This document shows positions 7,194 through 15,174 of a DNA stretch of 42,531 nt, one piece after another. Source of the DNA: Chthoniobacter sp. Its GTDB lineage: Bacteria; Verrucomicrobiota; Verrucomicrobiia; Chthoniobacterales; Chthoniobacteraceae. The DNA is taken from the NCBI GenBank assembly GCA_028293645.1, contig JAQGOK010000099.1, forward strand, positions 1-42,531, given 5' to 3'. The notes under the pieces are model-generated. The model did no database searches. It had not been told where the DNA came from and saw only the letters and a list, made by a program, of their open reading frames with translations. The translations under genes were made by a program, and so were the position numbers. The number at the start of each line of letters is the position of its first letter. The stretch's first letter is position 1.

Positions 7194-8108
7194 TCAGGTT
7201 CCGTTTTTCGTTTCTGCCGGAACTGCTTGCCCGATCGTTTCCCTCGCGACTTCAGAGAACGCGGCGGCGGCCTTGCTGCGAAAGCGAACCGGGTTACGCA
7301 GGATATTGATCTCGCGCTGCGGCGCAGAGTCGCCGAGCGGGACGAAGGCGCAGCCGCGCCCGGTCTCGAGCGGCACCGCCATGGCGGGAACCAGGGAGAT
7401 GCCTTGTCCAGCTGCGACCATGGCGATGACTGTCGAAAGTTGCACCGCCGGCAGCGCCGCGCTTGCCCGGATGCCATGGCGGCTGCACCAGCGTTGGATT
7501 TGCCGCGAAAGACAGTGCGTCTCGTGCAGCATGAGGAACGGTTCATCCGGCAGCTCTTCCCACGAGAGCCGTTTTCGTTTGGCAAGCCGATGGCTCTCGG
7601 GCAACGCCGCCAGCAAAGGCTCGCGCAGCCACAGCTCTCGGTGAACCGCCGAGCCGCTGCGGCAGGTGGAGACGATCGCGAGGTCGATCTCACCGTCCTC
7701 GAGCGCGCGCACCAGGCTGTCCGTCACGTCTTCGAGCACCTCCACTTTCACCTGTGGATGCTGGGTGCGAAACGCAGCAAGCACCGGCCGCAGGACGTAA
7801 GGTGCGATCGTCGGGATTATCCCAACCGAAACGCCTCCGGCTACCGCGTCGCGATACTCGTCCACGCAACGTCTCGCGTCGGCGAGATCCGTGAGGATTT
7901 TGCGCGCGAAAGTAAGCAGACGCCGGCCCGCTTCGGTCGGTGTAACTCCGCGGGAGAGCCGGTCGAACAAAGGTTGGCCGATTTCCGCCTCCAGCTTTTG
8001 GATCTGCTGGCTGAGCGACGGCTGCGCAACGCGCATCCGCTCCGCAGCGCGCGAGAAATTCCCGTCCTCGGAGACGGCGACGAAATAACGGAGCTGGTGC
8101 ACTTCCAT
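7194..8108 (-). CDS. oxyR: OxyR-like peroxide-sensing LysR-family regulator
   Basis: A 304-residue LysR-type regulator. The N-terminal winged helix-turn-helix spans about 1-60 (LRYFVAVSEDGNFSRAAERM, then PSLSQQI). The effector domain contains H198-C199-L and C208 nine residues later. This is the same numbering and spacing as the peroxide-sensing cysteine pair of E. coli OxyR, and the total length is nearly equal (305 in E. coli). This is strong sequence support for disulfide-based peroxide sensing. It diverges from a manganese catalase gene across 132 bases that hold an OxyR-like operator. It is also codirectional with lutA. Confidence 0.85.
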   Translation of the reverse strand: MEVHQLRYFVAVSEDGNFSRAAERMRVAQPSLSQQIQKLEAEIGQPLFDRLSRGVTPTEAGRRLLTFARKILTDLADARRCVDEYRDAVAGGVSVGIIPTIAPYVLRPVLAAFRTQHPQVKVEVLEDVTDSLVRALEDGEIDLAIVSTCRSGSAVHRELWLREPLLAALPESHRLAKRKRLSWEELPDEPFLMLHETHCLSRQIQRWCSRHGIRASAALPAVQLSTVIAMVAAGQGISLVPAMAVPLETGRGCAFVPLGDSAPQREINILRNPVRFRSKAAAAFSEVARETIGQAVPAETKNGT

Positions 8109-8143
8109 AGGATTTGGCTATCGGCCGGATAAGAACAAAGTCT
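8107..8143. promoter_or_regulatory. Candidate OxyR operator overlapping the regulator start codon
   Basis: The first half reads ATAG-N7-CTAT (8107-8121). After exactly 7 bases comes a weaker half, ATAA-N7-GTCT (8129-8143). E. coli OxyR binds tandem ATAG-N7-CTAT elements separated by 7 bases, so the layout matches even though the second half is degenerate. The first half overlaps the regulator's ATG (8106-8108), which would suit autorepression, and it lies 120-134 bases before the catalase ATG. Binding is inferred. Confidence 0.55.
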
Positions 8144-8240
8144 TTCCCTATGAGCAAGGGCCGCTGGCAGCTTCGGGGCACCCGCGGGATTGGCGTCAGC
8201 GCCGATTCTGCTGCTCAGCCAATCCGAAAAACCAAAAGCC

Positions 8241-9173
8241 ATGTTTCTACGAATCGATAAACTCCCCGTCCAACTGCCCGCCTCTCCAGAGGTGGACCCG
8301 ATCGCCGCTCGCAATGTCCAGGAACTCCTGGGCGGACGCTTCGGCGAAATGTCCACGATCATGAACTACACGTTCCAGTCCTTCAACATGCGCGGCAGGG
8401 ACAAGATCAAGCCCTACTACTCGCTGATTTCGAATATCGCCGCGGAAGAAGGCGGCCACATCGAGATCGTCTCCGCCGCGATCAACTCGCTCCTCAATGG
8501 TCCGCGCGTCGACTTCGACGACACCGAAGATCCGCTCGGCGCACCATGGAAAGACCTTCCCGGCGGCACCTTCGGTGGCCACTACATCGCCGCGGCACAG
8601 ACTGCGCTGCCGGTGGATTCGCGCGGCATGCCGTGGACCGGCGATTATGTTTTCTCTTCGGGAAACCTGATCCTCGATCTGCTGCACAACTTCTTCCTCG
8701 AGAACGGCGCGCGGACCCAGAAGCTCCGCGTTTATAACATGACGGACAACCCTGCCGCGCGCACGATGCTCGGCTATCTGTTCGTCCGCGGCGGTGTCCA
8801 CGCGATGGCTTACGCCCGTGCCTTGGAAACGCTGACCGGTGTAAAGATGAGCGAGATGCTGCCGATCCCCAACATTGGCAACTCTGTCTTCCCCGAAGCG
8901 CGCGCTTTCATGGAGCAAGGCTCGCATCTGAAGCTTTATCGCTTCTCGCCGAATGACTACCGCGACGCGGCCACGATCTGGAGCGGCACGGCGCCAGCGG
9001 CTTATACCGAAGGGCTCGGTGGCAGCGATCAGTTTGAATTCGTCGATGCGCCACCCGCCGGTGGAGACCTCGCGCATCTCGCGGGGATCGCTTCCAGCTT
9101 CACGCCGAACTACGCGCCGGAAGAGATCATGGAAATCGCGACCAAGCTCTACAAGAAGGCGAAGGACCTCTAA
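8241..9173 (+). CDS. Manganese catalase
   Basis: A 310-residue di-manganese catalase that breaks hydrogen peroxide into water and oxygen in the cytoplasm. The family ligands are all visible on the four-helix bundle: E36 (GRFGEMST), E70 and H73 (AAEEGGHIE), E154 (NFFLENGA) and H187 (GGVHAMAY). The numbering is almost the same as in the Thermus enzyme. The start at 8241 gives the typical N-terminus MFLRIDKL; an upstream in-frame ATG at 8190 would add 17 residues with no family match. It diverges from the OxyR-like gene, which makes peroxide induction likely. A strong terminator follows. Confidence 0.95.
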   Translation: MFLRIDKLPVQLPASPEVDPIAARNVQELLGGRFGEMSTIMNYTFQSFNMRGRDKIKPYYSLISNIAAEEGGHIEIVSAAINSLLNGPRVDFDDTEDPLGAPWKDLPGGTFGGHYIAAAQTALPVDSRGMPWTGDYVFSSGNLILDLLHNFFLENGARTQKLRVYNMTDNPAARTMLGYLFVRGGVHAMAYARALETLTGVKMSEMLPIPNIGNSVFPEARAFMEQGSHLKLYRFSPNDYRDAATIWSGTAPAAYTEGLGGSDQFEFVDAPPAGGDLAHLAGIASSFTPNYAPEEIMEIATKLYKKAKDL

Positions 9174-9194
9174 GAACAAGCCCTCTAAAAGGAC

Positions 9195-9229
9195 GAGCCG
9201 GCGCGAGGGCGCGCCGGCTCTTTTCTTGT
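9195..9229 (+). terminator. Rho-independent terminator of the catalase gene
   Basis: An 11-base-pair GC-rich perfect stem (9195-9205 with 9210-9220) has a 4-base loop and is followed by TTTTCTTGT. It begins 21 bases after the catalase stop, before the oppositely oriented lipoprotein gene. Confidence 0.85.
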
Positions 9230-9252
9230 ACGGACACTGGCTCCGATTCTGA

Positions 9253-9651
9253 TTAGCGGACAGCGCTCGGCGCCTCGCGGACTTCGCCGCCGAGCGTGAC
9301 CATGTCGCCTTCGCGCACGCGGACGCGGCGGCCGTCTGCGAGGGTTACTTCACCATTCTTCTCCAGGTAGAGACTCGGCGTCACGCGCTGGCCAAGGGTG
9401 AGCAACGTCGCTCCCTGATCCTTGAGATAATAGAGTCTGCCGTTGCGGCGCATGATCCCTTCCGGATCGCCGGAGACCTCGACCGACGGACCGGTTCGAC
9501 TGCCCGACGCCGGGCGAGTGAGAGCCACCATGGTTCCCTGGGATGAGCCCTCGACAGGCGTCGTTGCGGTGTCCGGTGTAGTGCAGGCGGTCAAGGCTGC
9601 AGCGGCCAGGAGTAGGGAGGCGGGGAGAAATTGCGCGCGAGCCGGTTTCAT
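9253..9651 (-). CDS. Small lipoprotein, DUF6799-like
   Basis: A 132-residue protein starting at ATG 9651 with a lipoprotein signal (FLPASLLLAAAALTAC, lipobox L-T-A-C), so it should be lipid-anchored outside the inner membrane. After a Thr/Ser/Pro-rich linker, two short repeats of the DUF6799 type are seen: G-I-M-R-R-N-G-R-L-Y-Y-L-K-D and D-G-R-R-V-R-V-R-E-G-D-M-V. Longer in-frame starts up to 9852 exist but lack a signal peptide at the N-terminus. It is convergent with the catalase gene. Function unknown. Confidence 0.72.
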   Translation of the reverse strand: MKPARAQFLPASLLLAAAALTACTTPDTATTPVEGSSQGTMVALTRPASGSRTGPSVEVSGDPEGIMRRNGRLYYLKDQGATLLTLGQRVTPSLYLEKNGEVTLADGRRVRVREGDMVTLGGEVREAPSAVR

Positions 9652-9924
9652 CTTAGCGACCGAATCGCCGGCGACTCGGTGCGCGGATGTTCTTCGCTCA
9701 CGCTGCAAGGAGATCGCTACAGCGACTCTTCCATGCTGCTCACCTTCCTCGATCTTTCGGACTCGTGCCGCTGACGTAGGCCTTGGCGGCTTCGAAGAGA
9801 TATCGATGCGATTGGAAACCTTCCTGATCCCACTACTCCCGGGAGTCACCACGGCATCTGTTTCGCGGTAGCAGAAGGCCCACCCGCTTGTCTTTTGCGA
9901 AGCGGCCCCTGAGGCTGGCGCCCC

Positions 9925-11004
9925 ATGAAGCTAGACTCTGCCTTGCTCCAGCAACTGCCGAAGGTATTGCTCCACGAACACCTCGACGGCGGCTTGCGAC
10001 CGCAGACAGTTATCGATCTTGCCCAAGCTTGCGGTTACGCCGGGCTACCGACCGACAATGCCGAGGAACTCGGGGCCTGGTTTCATCGTGGGGCAAACAA
10101 AGGCAGTCTGCCGGAGTATCTGGAAGGGTTTAGTCACACCATCGCCGTGATGCAGACGCGAAGCGCGATTGAGCGGGTCGCCTTCGAGTTCATCGAAGAC
10201 ATGTTTCATGACGGCGTGGTCTATGCCGAGGTGCGCTTCGCGCCGTGTTTTCACACCGGCATTGGTCTGACTCCGGAAGCGGTGGTGCAGGCAGCGCTCG
10301 ATGGGCTGCATCGCGGTCGTGAGAAATACGGGGTGGAGTGGGGCCTGATCGTTTGCGCGATGCGGAACCACACCGACTCTCTGGAATGGGCGGAGATGGC
10401 CATCGATTTTCGACATCGTGGAGTGGTCGGGTTTGACCTCGCAGGCGAAGAAGCGGGTTATCCGCCGAAGAAGCACGTCGAGGCGTTCCACGCGATCCAG
10501 CGGGCCAATTTTTGCAGCACCTTGCACGCGGGCGAAGCATTCGGCGTCGCGTCCATCTGGCAGGCGCTGCAGCTTTGCGGCGCCCACCGCCTGGGACACG
10601 CCACGCGGCTTACCGACGACATGACGATCGTTGACGGCCGGATCGTGAAACTCGGCTCGCTGGCGCAATACATCCTCGACCGGCGCACCCCGCTCGAAAT
10701 GTGCCTCTCGAGCAACGTCCACACCGGTGCCGTCCGTTCCATGGCGGAGCATCCATTCAAGCTCTACTATGAGCGGGGCTTCCGCGTGACGCTCAACACG
10801 GACGATCGCTTGATGAGCGACACCACCATGACCAAGGAGTTTGGGATCGCCGTGGAGCAGTTCGGCCTCGCTCTGGCCGACCTGGAGAAGATTACGATCA
10901 ACTCCATCAAGAGCGCCTTTCTGCACTTCGATGAGCGACTGCGCCTGATCTATCAGGTCATCAAGCCCGGCTACGCCAAAGTGGTGGCGCCGCTTTCCAG
11001 CTAA
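9925..11004 (+). CDS. add: Adenosine deaminase
   Basis: A 359-residue amidohydrolase-superfamily enzyme that deaminates adenosine to inosine in purine salvage. Zinc and catalytic residues are visible: H17-E-H19 (LLHEHLDGG), H201-A-G-E204 (LHAGEA), H225 (LGHATRL) and D293-D294 (NTDDR). The length fits the family. The ATG at 9925 has a GAGG-like site 11 bases upstream. It is convergent with the metallopeptidase gene, with only two bases between the two stops. An adenine or aminodeoxyfutalosine deaminase activity in the same family cannot be fully excluded. Confidence 0.9.
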   Translation: MKLDSALLQQLPKVLLHEHLDGGLRPQTVIDLAQACGYAGLPTDNAEELGAWFHRGANKGSLPEYLEGFSHTIAVMQTRSAIERVAFEFIEDMFHDGVVYAEVRFAPCFHTGIGLTPEAVVQAALDGLHRGREKYGVEWGLIVCAMRNHTDSLEWAEMAIDFRHRGVVGFDLAGEEAGYPPKKHVEAFHAIQRANFCSTLHAGEAFGVASIWQALQLCGAHRLGHATRLTDDMTIVDGRIVKLGSLAQYILDRRTPLEMCLSSNVHTGAVRSMAEHPFKLYYERGFRVTLNTDDRLMSDTTMTKEFGIAVEQFGLALADLEKITINSIKSAFLHFDERLRLIYQVIKPGYAKVVAPLSS

Positions 11005-11006
11005 CC

Positions 11007-11699
11007 TTATTCGTCCCGCCGCCCGCCCAGGAGGAGCGGCAGCAGGTGGTAGAGCAGGTAAGCGAGCGAAGTGATGAACGCCGCGACATAAGTCCAGCCG
11101 GCGGCATCGAGCGTCTTCCGCACTCCGCGCATCTCTTCTTCCCCAGCGATGTAACCCATTCCGGCGAGGATCTCTTTCGCGCGACGGGACGCGTCGAACT
11201 CAACCGGTAGCGTGACCAGATTGAAGAGCATGATCACGCCCCACGCCGCTGAGGAAATCACGGCTGCGGTGTAGCCGTTCATCATTCCGGTGAGCACACC
11301 GAAGAAAGGCAGATAGAGCGCATATTGCGCGTAGTTCGTCGCACCGACTGCTGTCATGCGCCAGCTGAGTGGCGCATACGCGATCTTGTGCTGAATGGCG
11401 TGCCCGCACTCATGAGCGGCGACGCCGAGAGCCGCGAGCGAATCGCCGTGGTAATTCTGATTTGAGAGGACCAGCCGCTTGTTGATCGGGTCGTAGTGGT
11501 CTCCCAGCATTTCGTCGTGCGGGACGATCTCCACGTCGTTGATGCCGGCGCGTTGCAAGATCTCCGCAGCGGCCTGAGCTCCGGTTACCCCGGAAGACGC
11601 CGGGATCTGGCTATACTTGCGGTAGACGCTCTTCACCCGGGCGGTCGCCCAGAGCGAGATGATCAACGTAAAAGCGAAGAGGAGGATTGAGAGAAACAT
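11007..11699 (-). CDS. Membrane zinc metallopeptidase, YugP family
   Basis: A 230-residue integral membrane protein of the YugP / zinc peptidase 2 family. An N-terminal membrane segment (about 2-20) precedes the zinc motif H96-E-C-G-H100. Further hydrophobic segments lie at about 120-160 and 205-225. The motif N-Q-N-Y-H-G before the zinc site is also typical. Substrates are not known. It lies 40 bases downstream of the site-2-protease gene on the same strand, so the two proteases probably form an operon. Confidence 0.85.
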   Translation of the reverse strand: MFLSILLFAFTLIISLWATARVKSVYRKYSQIPASSGVTGAQAAAEILQRAGINDVEIVPHDEMLGDHYDPINKRLVLSNQNYHGDSLAALGVAAHECGHAIQHKIAYAPLSWRMTAVGATNYAQYALYLPFFGVLTGMMNGYTAAVISSAAWGVIMLFNLVTLPVEFDASRRAKEILAGMGYIAGEEEMRGVRKTLDAAGWTYVAAFITSLAYLLYHLLPLLLGGRRDE

Positions 11700-11739
11700 G
11701 GTTGAGAGCGATGTGTTTTACGAAAATAGGCGCTGCGAA

Positions 11740-12867
11740 TCAGACGGGCAATGGCGGAGGATTCGTTCGCGGAATTCCGACAGCGGGAGACGGTCCATCG
11801 TTCAAAGCTTTGCGGACCATCAGCAACTCGCCAACGTTCTCTGGCGTGAAAAGTCCAACCAGTCGCCCGCTCGAATCGACCACCGGCACGGCGGGCAATC
11901 CGGTCGTCTGCAGAACGGCAACGGCGCGGTCAAAGAGCATTCCGTAATGCACTGACGGCACATCGACGCGCATCACTTCCGAGACGGGGGTCGTTGCGCC
12001 GGTTTTGCGCAAAGCAACAATGAGGTCGTCGCGGGTGAGCAATCCCCGGACCTCGCCCGCGGGACCGACGATCGGGAAGTCGGCTTGAGATGTCCGCAAC
12101 AGCGCTTCCACCGCTTCATCCAGCGTTGCATGGATCGGGAGCACGCGGAATTGCGTGATCATCGCCGATTGCACGCGCAGACCGACGGAGACCTCTTTCA
12201 TCTGGGCGTGCGCCGCTTCGCTCTGCGCGCCGAAGTAGATGAAGATGGCGACGAGCACCAGCATCGGATGCCCGTTCAGCAGGCCGAACATTCCTCCGCC
12301 AAACGCCAGCAACTGGCCGATCGTCGCGGCGATATTGGTCGCCCGCGAGTAGTTCAAGCGCATCGCGAGCAGCGAGCGGAGCACCCGGCCGCCATCCATC
12401 GGAAAGGCCGGGATCATATTGAAAACAATGAGCACGATGTTGGTGAGGAAGAGCCGCGGCAACAGCCCCGCGCCCGCCTGCTCGATCACGCGAGGATGCA
12501 GGTCGCCACGCACCAGCGGGAAAAGCAGCAGTGCGATCACCACATTCACCAACGGTCCGGCGATCGCGACGACCAGTTCCTGCGAGGGCTTCTCTGGCAT
12601 CCGTTCCAGTCGCGCGACACCTCCGATCGGCAGCAGCGTGATGTCCGGCGTCCGGATCCCATAGCGCCGCGCGGCGAGCGCGTGACCGAACTCATGCAGG
12701 AGCACGCACAGGAAAACCAGGCAGATGAAGATGACACCTTCGATCGCGGCGGAAGTCCCCGCGGCCGCGTAATCCCGGAAACCGAAGAAGGCGAGCAGCA
12801 GGAAGAACGTCACGTGGACGCGCACGTCGATTCCGGCGATTTGGGCGAGTTTAAAGGACCAGCGCAT
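11740..12867 (-). CDS. Site-2 protease family protein with two CBS domains
   Basis: A 375-residue intramembrane zinc protease of the M50 type. H58-E-F-G-H62 lies in a membrane helix, and the second conserved motif N150...P156-M-D158-G-G-R supplies the third ligand. The membrane part covers about residues 15-225. Two CBS domains follow (about 232-290 and 298-355), the usual nucleotide-sensing module of this subgroup. The C-terminal tail is Pro-rich. It would cut membrane-embedded substrates under control of a ligand bound to the CBS pair; the substrate is unknown. It is divergent from the hibernation factor gene (120 bases) and followed by the YugP-like gene. Confidence 0.92.
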   Translation of the reverse strand: MRWSFKLAQIAGIDVRVHVTFFLLLAFFGFRDYAAAGTSAAIEGVIFICLVFLCVLLHEFGHALAARRYGIRTPDITLLPIGGVARLERMPEKPSQELVVAIAGPLVNVVIALLLFPLVRGDLHPRVIEQAGAGLLPRLFLTNIVLIVFNMIPAFPMDGGRVLRSLLAMRLNYSRATNIAATIGQLLAFGGGMFGLLNGHPMLVLVAIFIYFGAQSEAAHAQMKEVSVGLRVQSAMITQFRVLPIHATLDEAVEALLRTSQADFPIVGPAGEVRGLLTRDDLIVALRKTGATTPVSEVMRVDVPSVHYGMLFDRAVAVLQTTGLPAVPVVDSSGRLVGLFTPENVGELLMVRKALNDGPSPAVGIPRTNPPPLPV

Positions 12868-12987
12868 TTGAGGGATGAGATGACCGCCGATTCGCTGCGG
12901 CGTTCAACCACGGCTGTATTCGGGGCTGTAGCGGCGCTCTCCTATGGGTTTGCCATCCAGAACCGGTGGGTGGACCGTTCCGTTGTC

Positions 12988-13341
12988 ATGCAAATCCATC
13001 TCAGCCCCCGTCATCTGCGGCTTACCGCGGCGATCCACCAGCAAGCCGCCGAAAAAGTCCTCCAGCTCGAGACACTGGCTGAGGACATCATCGGCGCGCA
13101 CGTGGTCCTGGTGCACGATGACACGGCGAAACCGGCGAGTCGCTACACGGTGAAAGTTCATCTCGCCATTCCTGGCCCGGACATTCACGCGGAAGAATCC
13201 GCTTCCGACCTCTACGCCGCCATGGATTTGGTCGTCGATAAACTCTCGCGGCAACTCCGGAGGCGGAAGACCCGGCTCGTGGACCAGCGGCATGGCAAAA
13301 TCAAAAAGGCAGTGCGCGCTCCCAAGGCCAGCGTGGCATAA
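12988..13341 (+). CDS. hpf: Short ribosome hibernation promoting factor
   Basis: A 117-residue HPF/RaiA-family protein starting at ATG 12988, MQIHLSPRHLRLTAAIHQQA. The beta-alpha-beta-beta-beta-alpha layout is visible: an N-terminal strand and helix, a central R-Y-T-V-K-V-H-L-A strand, and an S-A-S-D-L-Y-A-A-M-D helix followed by a Lys/Arg-rich end. It lacks the C-terminal dimerisation domain of long HPF, so it is of the short type that binds the 30S decoding centre when growth slows. A longer in-frame extension upstream overlaps the protease gene on the other strand and is not supported. Confidence 0.85.
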   Translation: MQIHLSPRHLRLTAAIHQQAAEKVLQLETLAEDIIGAHVVLVHDDTAKPASRYTVKVHLAIPGPDIHAEESASDLYAAMDLVVDKLSRQLRRRKTRLVDQRHGKIKKAVRAPKASVA

Positions 13342-13382
13342 CGTTGCGCCAGTGCGGCGCGACGGTTACAGGTGACCTGCGC

Positions 13383-14963
13383 ATGAGCCAGACCCAGCGA
13401 TTGATTCGGCAAACGGCCCGCCGGCAGGTTCTCGTCAGCTTCGGGCGGAGCTTCCATTTGGCACTTCTGATCGCTGCCGGGGCGTACGCCTGTTTGCTGT
13501 TCAGTTCCCGGCTGCTCGCTTTGCTGCCGAACTGGTTTCAGCCGCTGTCGCTCCTGGTGATCCCCGGCCTGGCCTTCGCCGGCGCCTTGGTCGTGTTACG
13601 TCGGCCGAGCCCGCGCGAAACGGCACGCCTGATCGATGCGCGGAGCGGCAGCAAAGAACTGTTTCTCACCGCAGTGCTTGCGGACGACGCGCCTGGTGAG
13701 TTCCAGCCGGTCGTCGTCCAGCAGGCGGAACAGCGCGCCACCACCCTTCGAGCTGACAAGCTTCTGCCGTTCCAGTGGCAGCGCGGTGCGCGAGACGGCG
13801 CTCTGACGTTCGCGATGCTCGGCTTGGGCGTCCTTTTTCTCCCGCAACTCGACCCATTCAAAAAGGAGGCGGCACGGCAGAAAGTCTCCGCGCAGGAGCA
13901 ACGGCTGATCGCCACCCAAAAACTCACCGAAGTACGACGCGCGGAAATCGCCGAGCAGCCTGCGACTGACTCCGAGCAGGTGAAACAGGCGCTCGCCCAG
14001 CTGGAAAAGACCTTCAAGCAAGCGAAGCCGCTCGAGCGCGAAGCGAACCTCAAGCAACTCGGCGAGCATCAGAAAGAGATCGGCGAGCTTTGGCGCAAAG
14101 TGAGCAACGACCAGCTGCGCAACGCTCTGGACAAGTCCGCGCAGAGCTTTGGCCAGGCGGATCCGAAGAAACTCGAGCAGTGGCGCGAGGAGCTGAAGCG
14201 GGGCGACCTGAGTGGAGTGAAGAAGGAACTCGAAGCGATTCGAGAGCAGATGAAGCAGCTCGCCGAGCAGCCTGATTCCGCGGAAAAGCGCGCCGCGCAG
14301 GAGCAGCTCGCGCAGAAGCTCAATCAGCTCGCAAACGGAATGAAGCAGCTCGCCGATTCACCGAAAGTGAACGCGGCGCTGGCGCGGGCTCTCGAGCAGA
14401 TGGATCTCGCCAAGCTCGGGCAACTCTCGAAAGACGGCATGAAAGCCGCGATGGATTCGCTGAATCTGACGCAGCAGGAACTGGATCAGCTCGCACAAGG
14501 ATTGAAGGACGGAAAGCAGCTCGAAGAGGCGCTCAAGAATCTGCAGATGGCAAAGCAGCTCGCCGATGGCGCGAAACTCGACGGTGGCGAATGCAAGGAG
14601 TGCAACGGCATGGGCGATTACGCCAAACTCTTTGCCGCGAAGATGGGCAGTTCGCAGGAACCCGGGCAAGGCATGGCTGGAATGGGACCGGGGATTGGCA
14701 ACGGTGCAAAGCGGCCCGAGGACGACAGCGTTGAAACCGGCTTCAAGACCGAGAAGGCGACCTCGCAGCTTTCCGGCGGCAAGATGCTTCTCGAATGGAA
14801 AACCGCGGAAGTAGGCGAAACCGGCGCTCGCACGGAGGAGTATCGCGAAGCGGTCCAACAGGTGAAGCAGGGGGTGAGCGAAGCGATCCAGCAGGAGCAG
14901 GTGCCGCCCGGCTATCACGACACGATCAAGCGCTACTTCGATACGCTGCCAGAGAAGAAGTAG
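13383..14963 (+). CDS. Membrane protein with long coiled coil, unknown function
   Basis: A 526-residue protein starting at ATG 13383. Hydrophobic segments lie at about 25-45, 52-72 and 138-155. Residues about 165-400 are almost wholly heptad-like, rich in Glu, Gln, Lys and Leu (for example EQLAQKLNQLANGMKQLA), i.e. a long coiled coil. A C-K-E-C motif around 404-407 precedes a Gly/Met-rich linker. The end (G-Y-H-D-T-I-K-R-Y-F-D-T-L-P) resembles the C-termini of membrane proteins found beside VWA/BatA-type genes in Verrucomicrobiota and Planctomycetota. It opens the cluster that ends with the VWA protein at 19347-22340. No enzymatic motif seen. Confidence 0.7.
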   Translation: MSQTQRLIRQTARRQVLVSFGRSFHLALLIAAGAYACLLFSSRLLALLPNWFQPLSLLVIPGLAFAGALVVLRRPSPRETARLIDARSGSKELFLTAVLADDAPGEFQPVVVQQAEQRATTLRADKLLPFQWQRGARDGALTFAMLGLGVLFLPQLDPFKKEAARQKVSAQEQRLIATQKLTEVRRAEIAEQPATDSEQVKQALAQLEKTFKQAKPLEREANLKQLGEHQKEIGELWRKVSNDQLRNALDKSAQSFGQADPKKLEQWREELKRGDLSGVKKELEAIREQMKQLAEQPDSAEKRAAQEQLAQKLNQLANGMKQLADSPKVNAALARALEQMDLAKLGQLSKDGMKAAMDSLNLTQQELDQLAQGLKDGKQLEEALKNLQMAKQLADGAKLDGGECKECNGMGDYAKLFAAKMGSSQEPGQGMAGMGPGIGNGAKRPEDDSVETGFKTEKATSQLSGGKMLLEWKTAEVGETGARTEEYREAVQQVKQGVSEAIQQEQVPPGYHDTIKRYFDTLPEKK

Positions 14964-15007
14964 CCGTCCGCAGCGTCTCGCGGTGAGGCGCCGCCTCTCA
15001 AACCACT

Positions 15008-15046
15008 GTCATCCTGAGCGGAGCGAAGCGGAGTCGAAGGACCTCT
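15008..15046. repeat. Dispersed-repeat-like sequence
   Basis: The stretch starting GTCATCCTGAGCGGAGCGAA and continuing to GGACCTCT resembles a short intergenic repeat seen in many unrelated bacterial genomes. It lies between two genes on the same strand. Only one copy is in the window, so repeat status comes from recognition, not from counting. Confidence 0.45.
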
Positions 15047-15174
15047 CGCTTTTCTGAACGGAAGCAACGCGCCCGTCTGCGCGCTCCTGCCAATGCCTAC
15101 CTCCGCCCACTTTCACCTGGGGGCCGCGAAATTCCTCCTTTCGCCCATCCGGTGCAATCGGCCATTGCTGGCGG

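Noticed and set aside
12085-12987. Long upstream extension of the hpf frame
   Set aside because: It lies almost wholly opposite the site-2 protease gene, is rich in His/Arg/Gln with no HPF similarity, and the family N-terminus starts at 12988.
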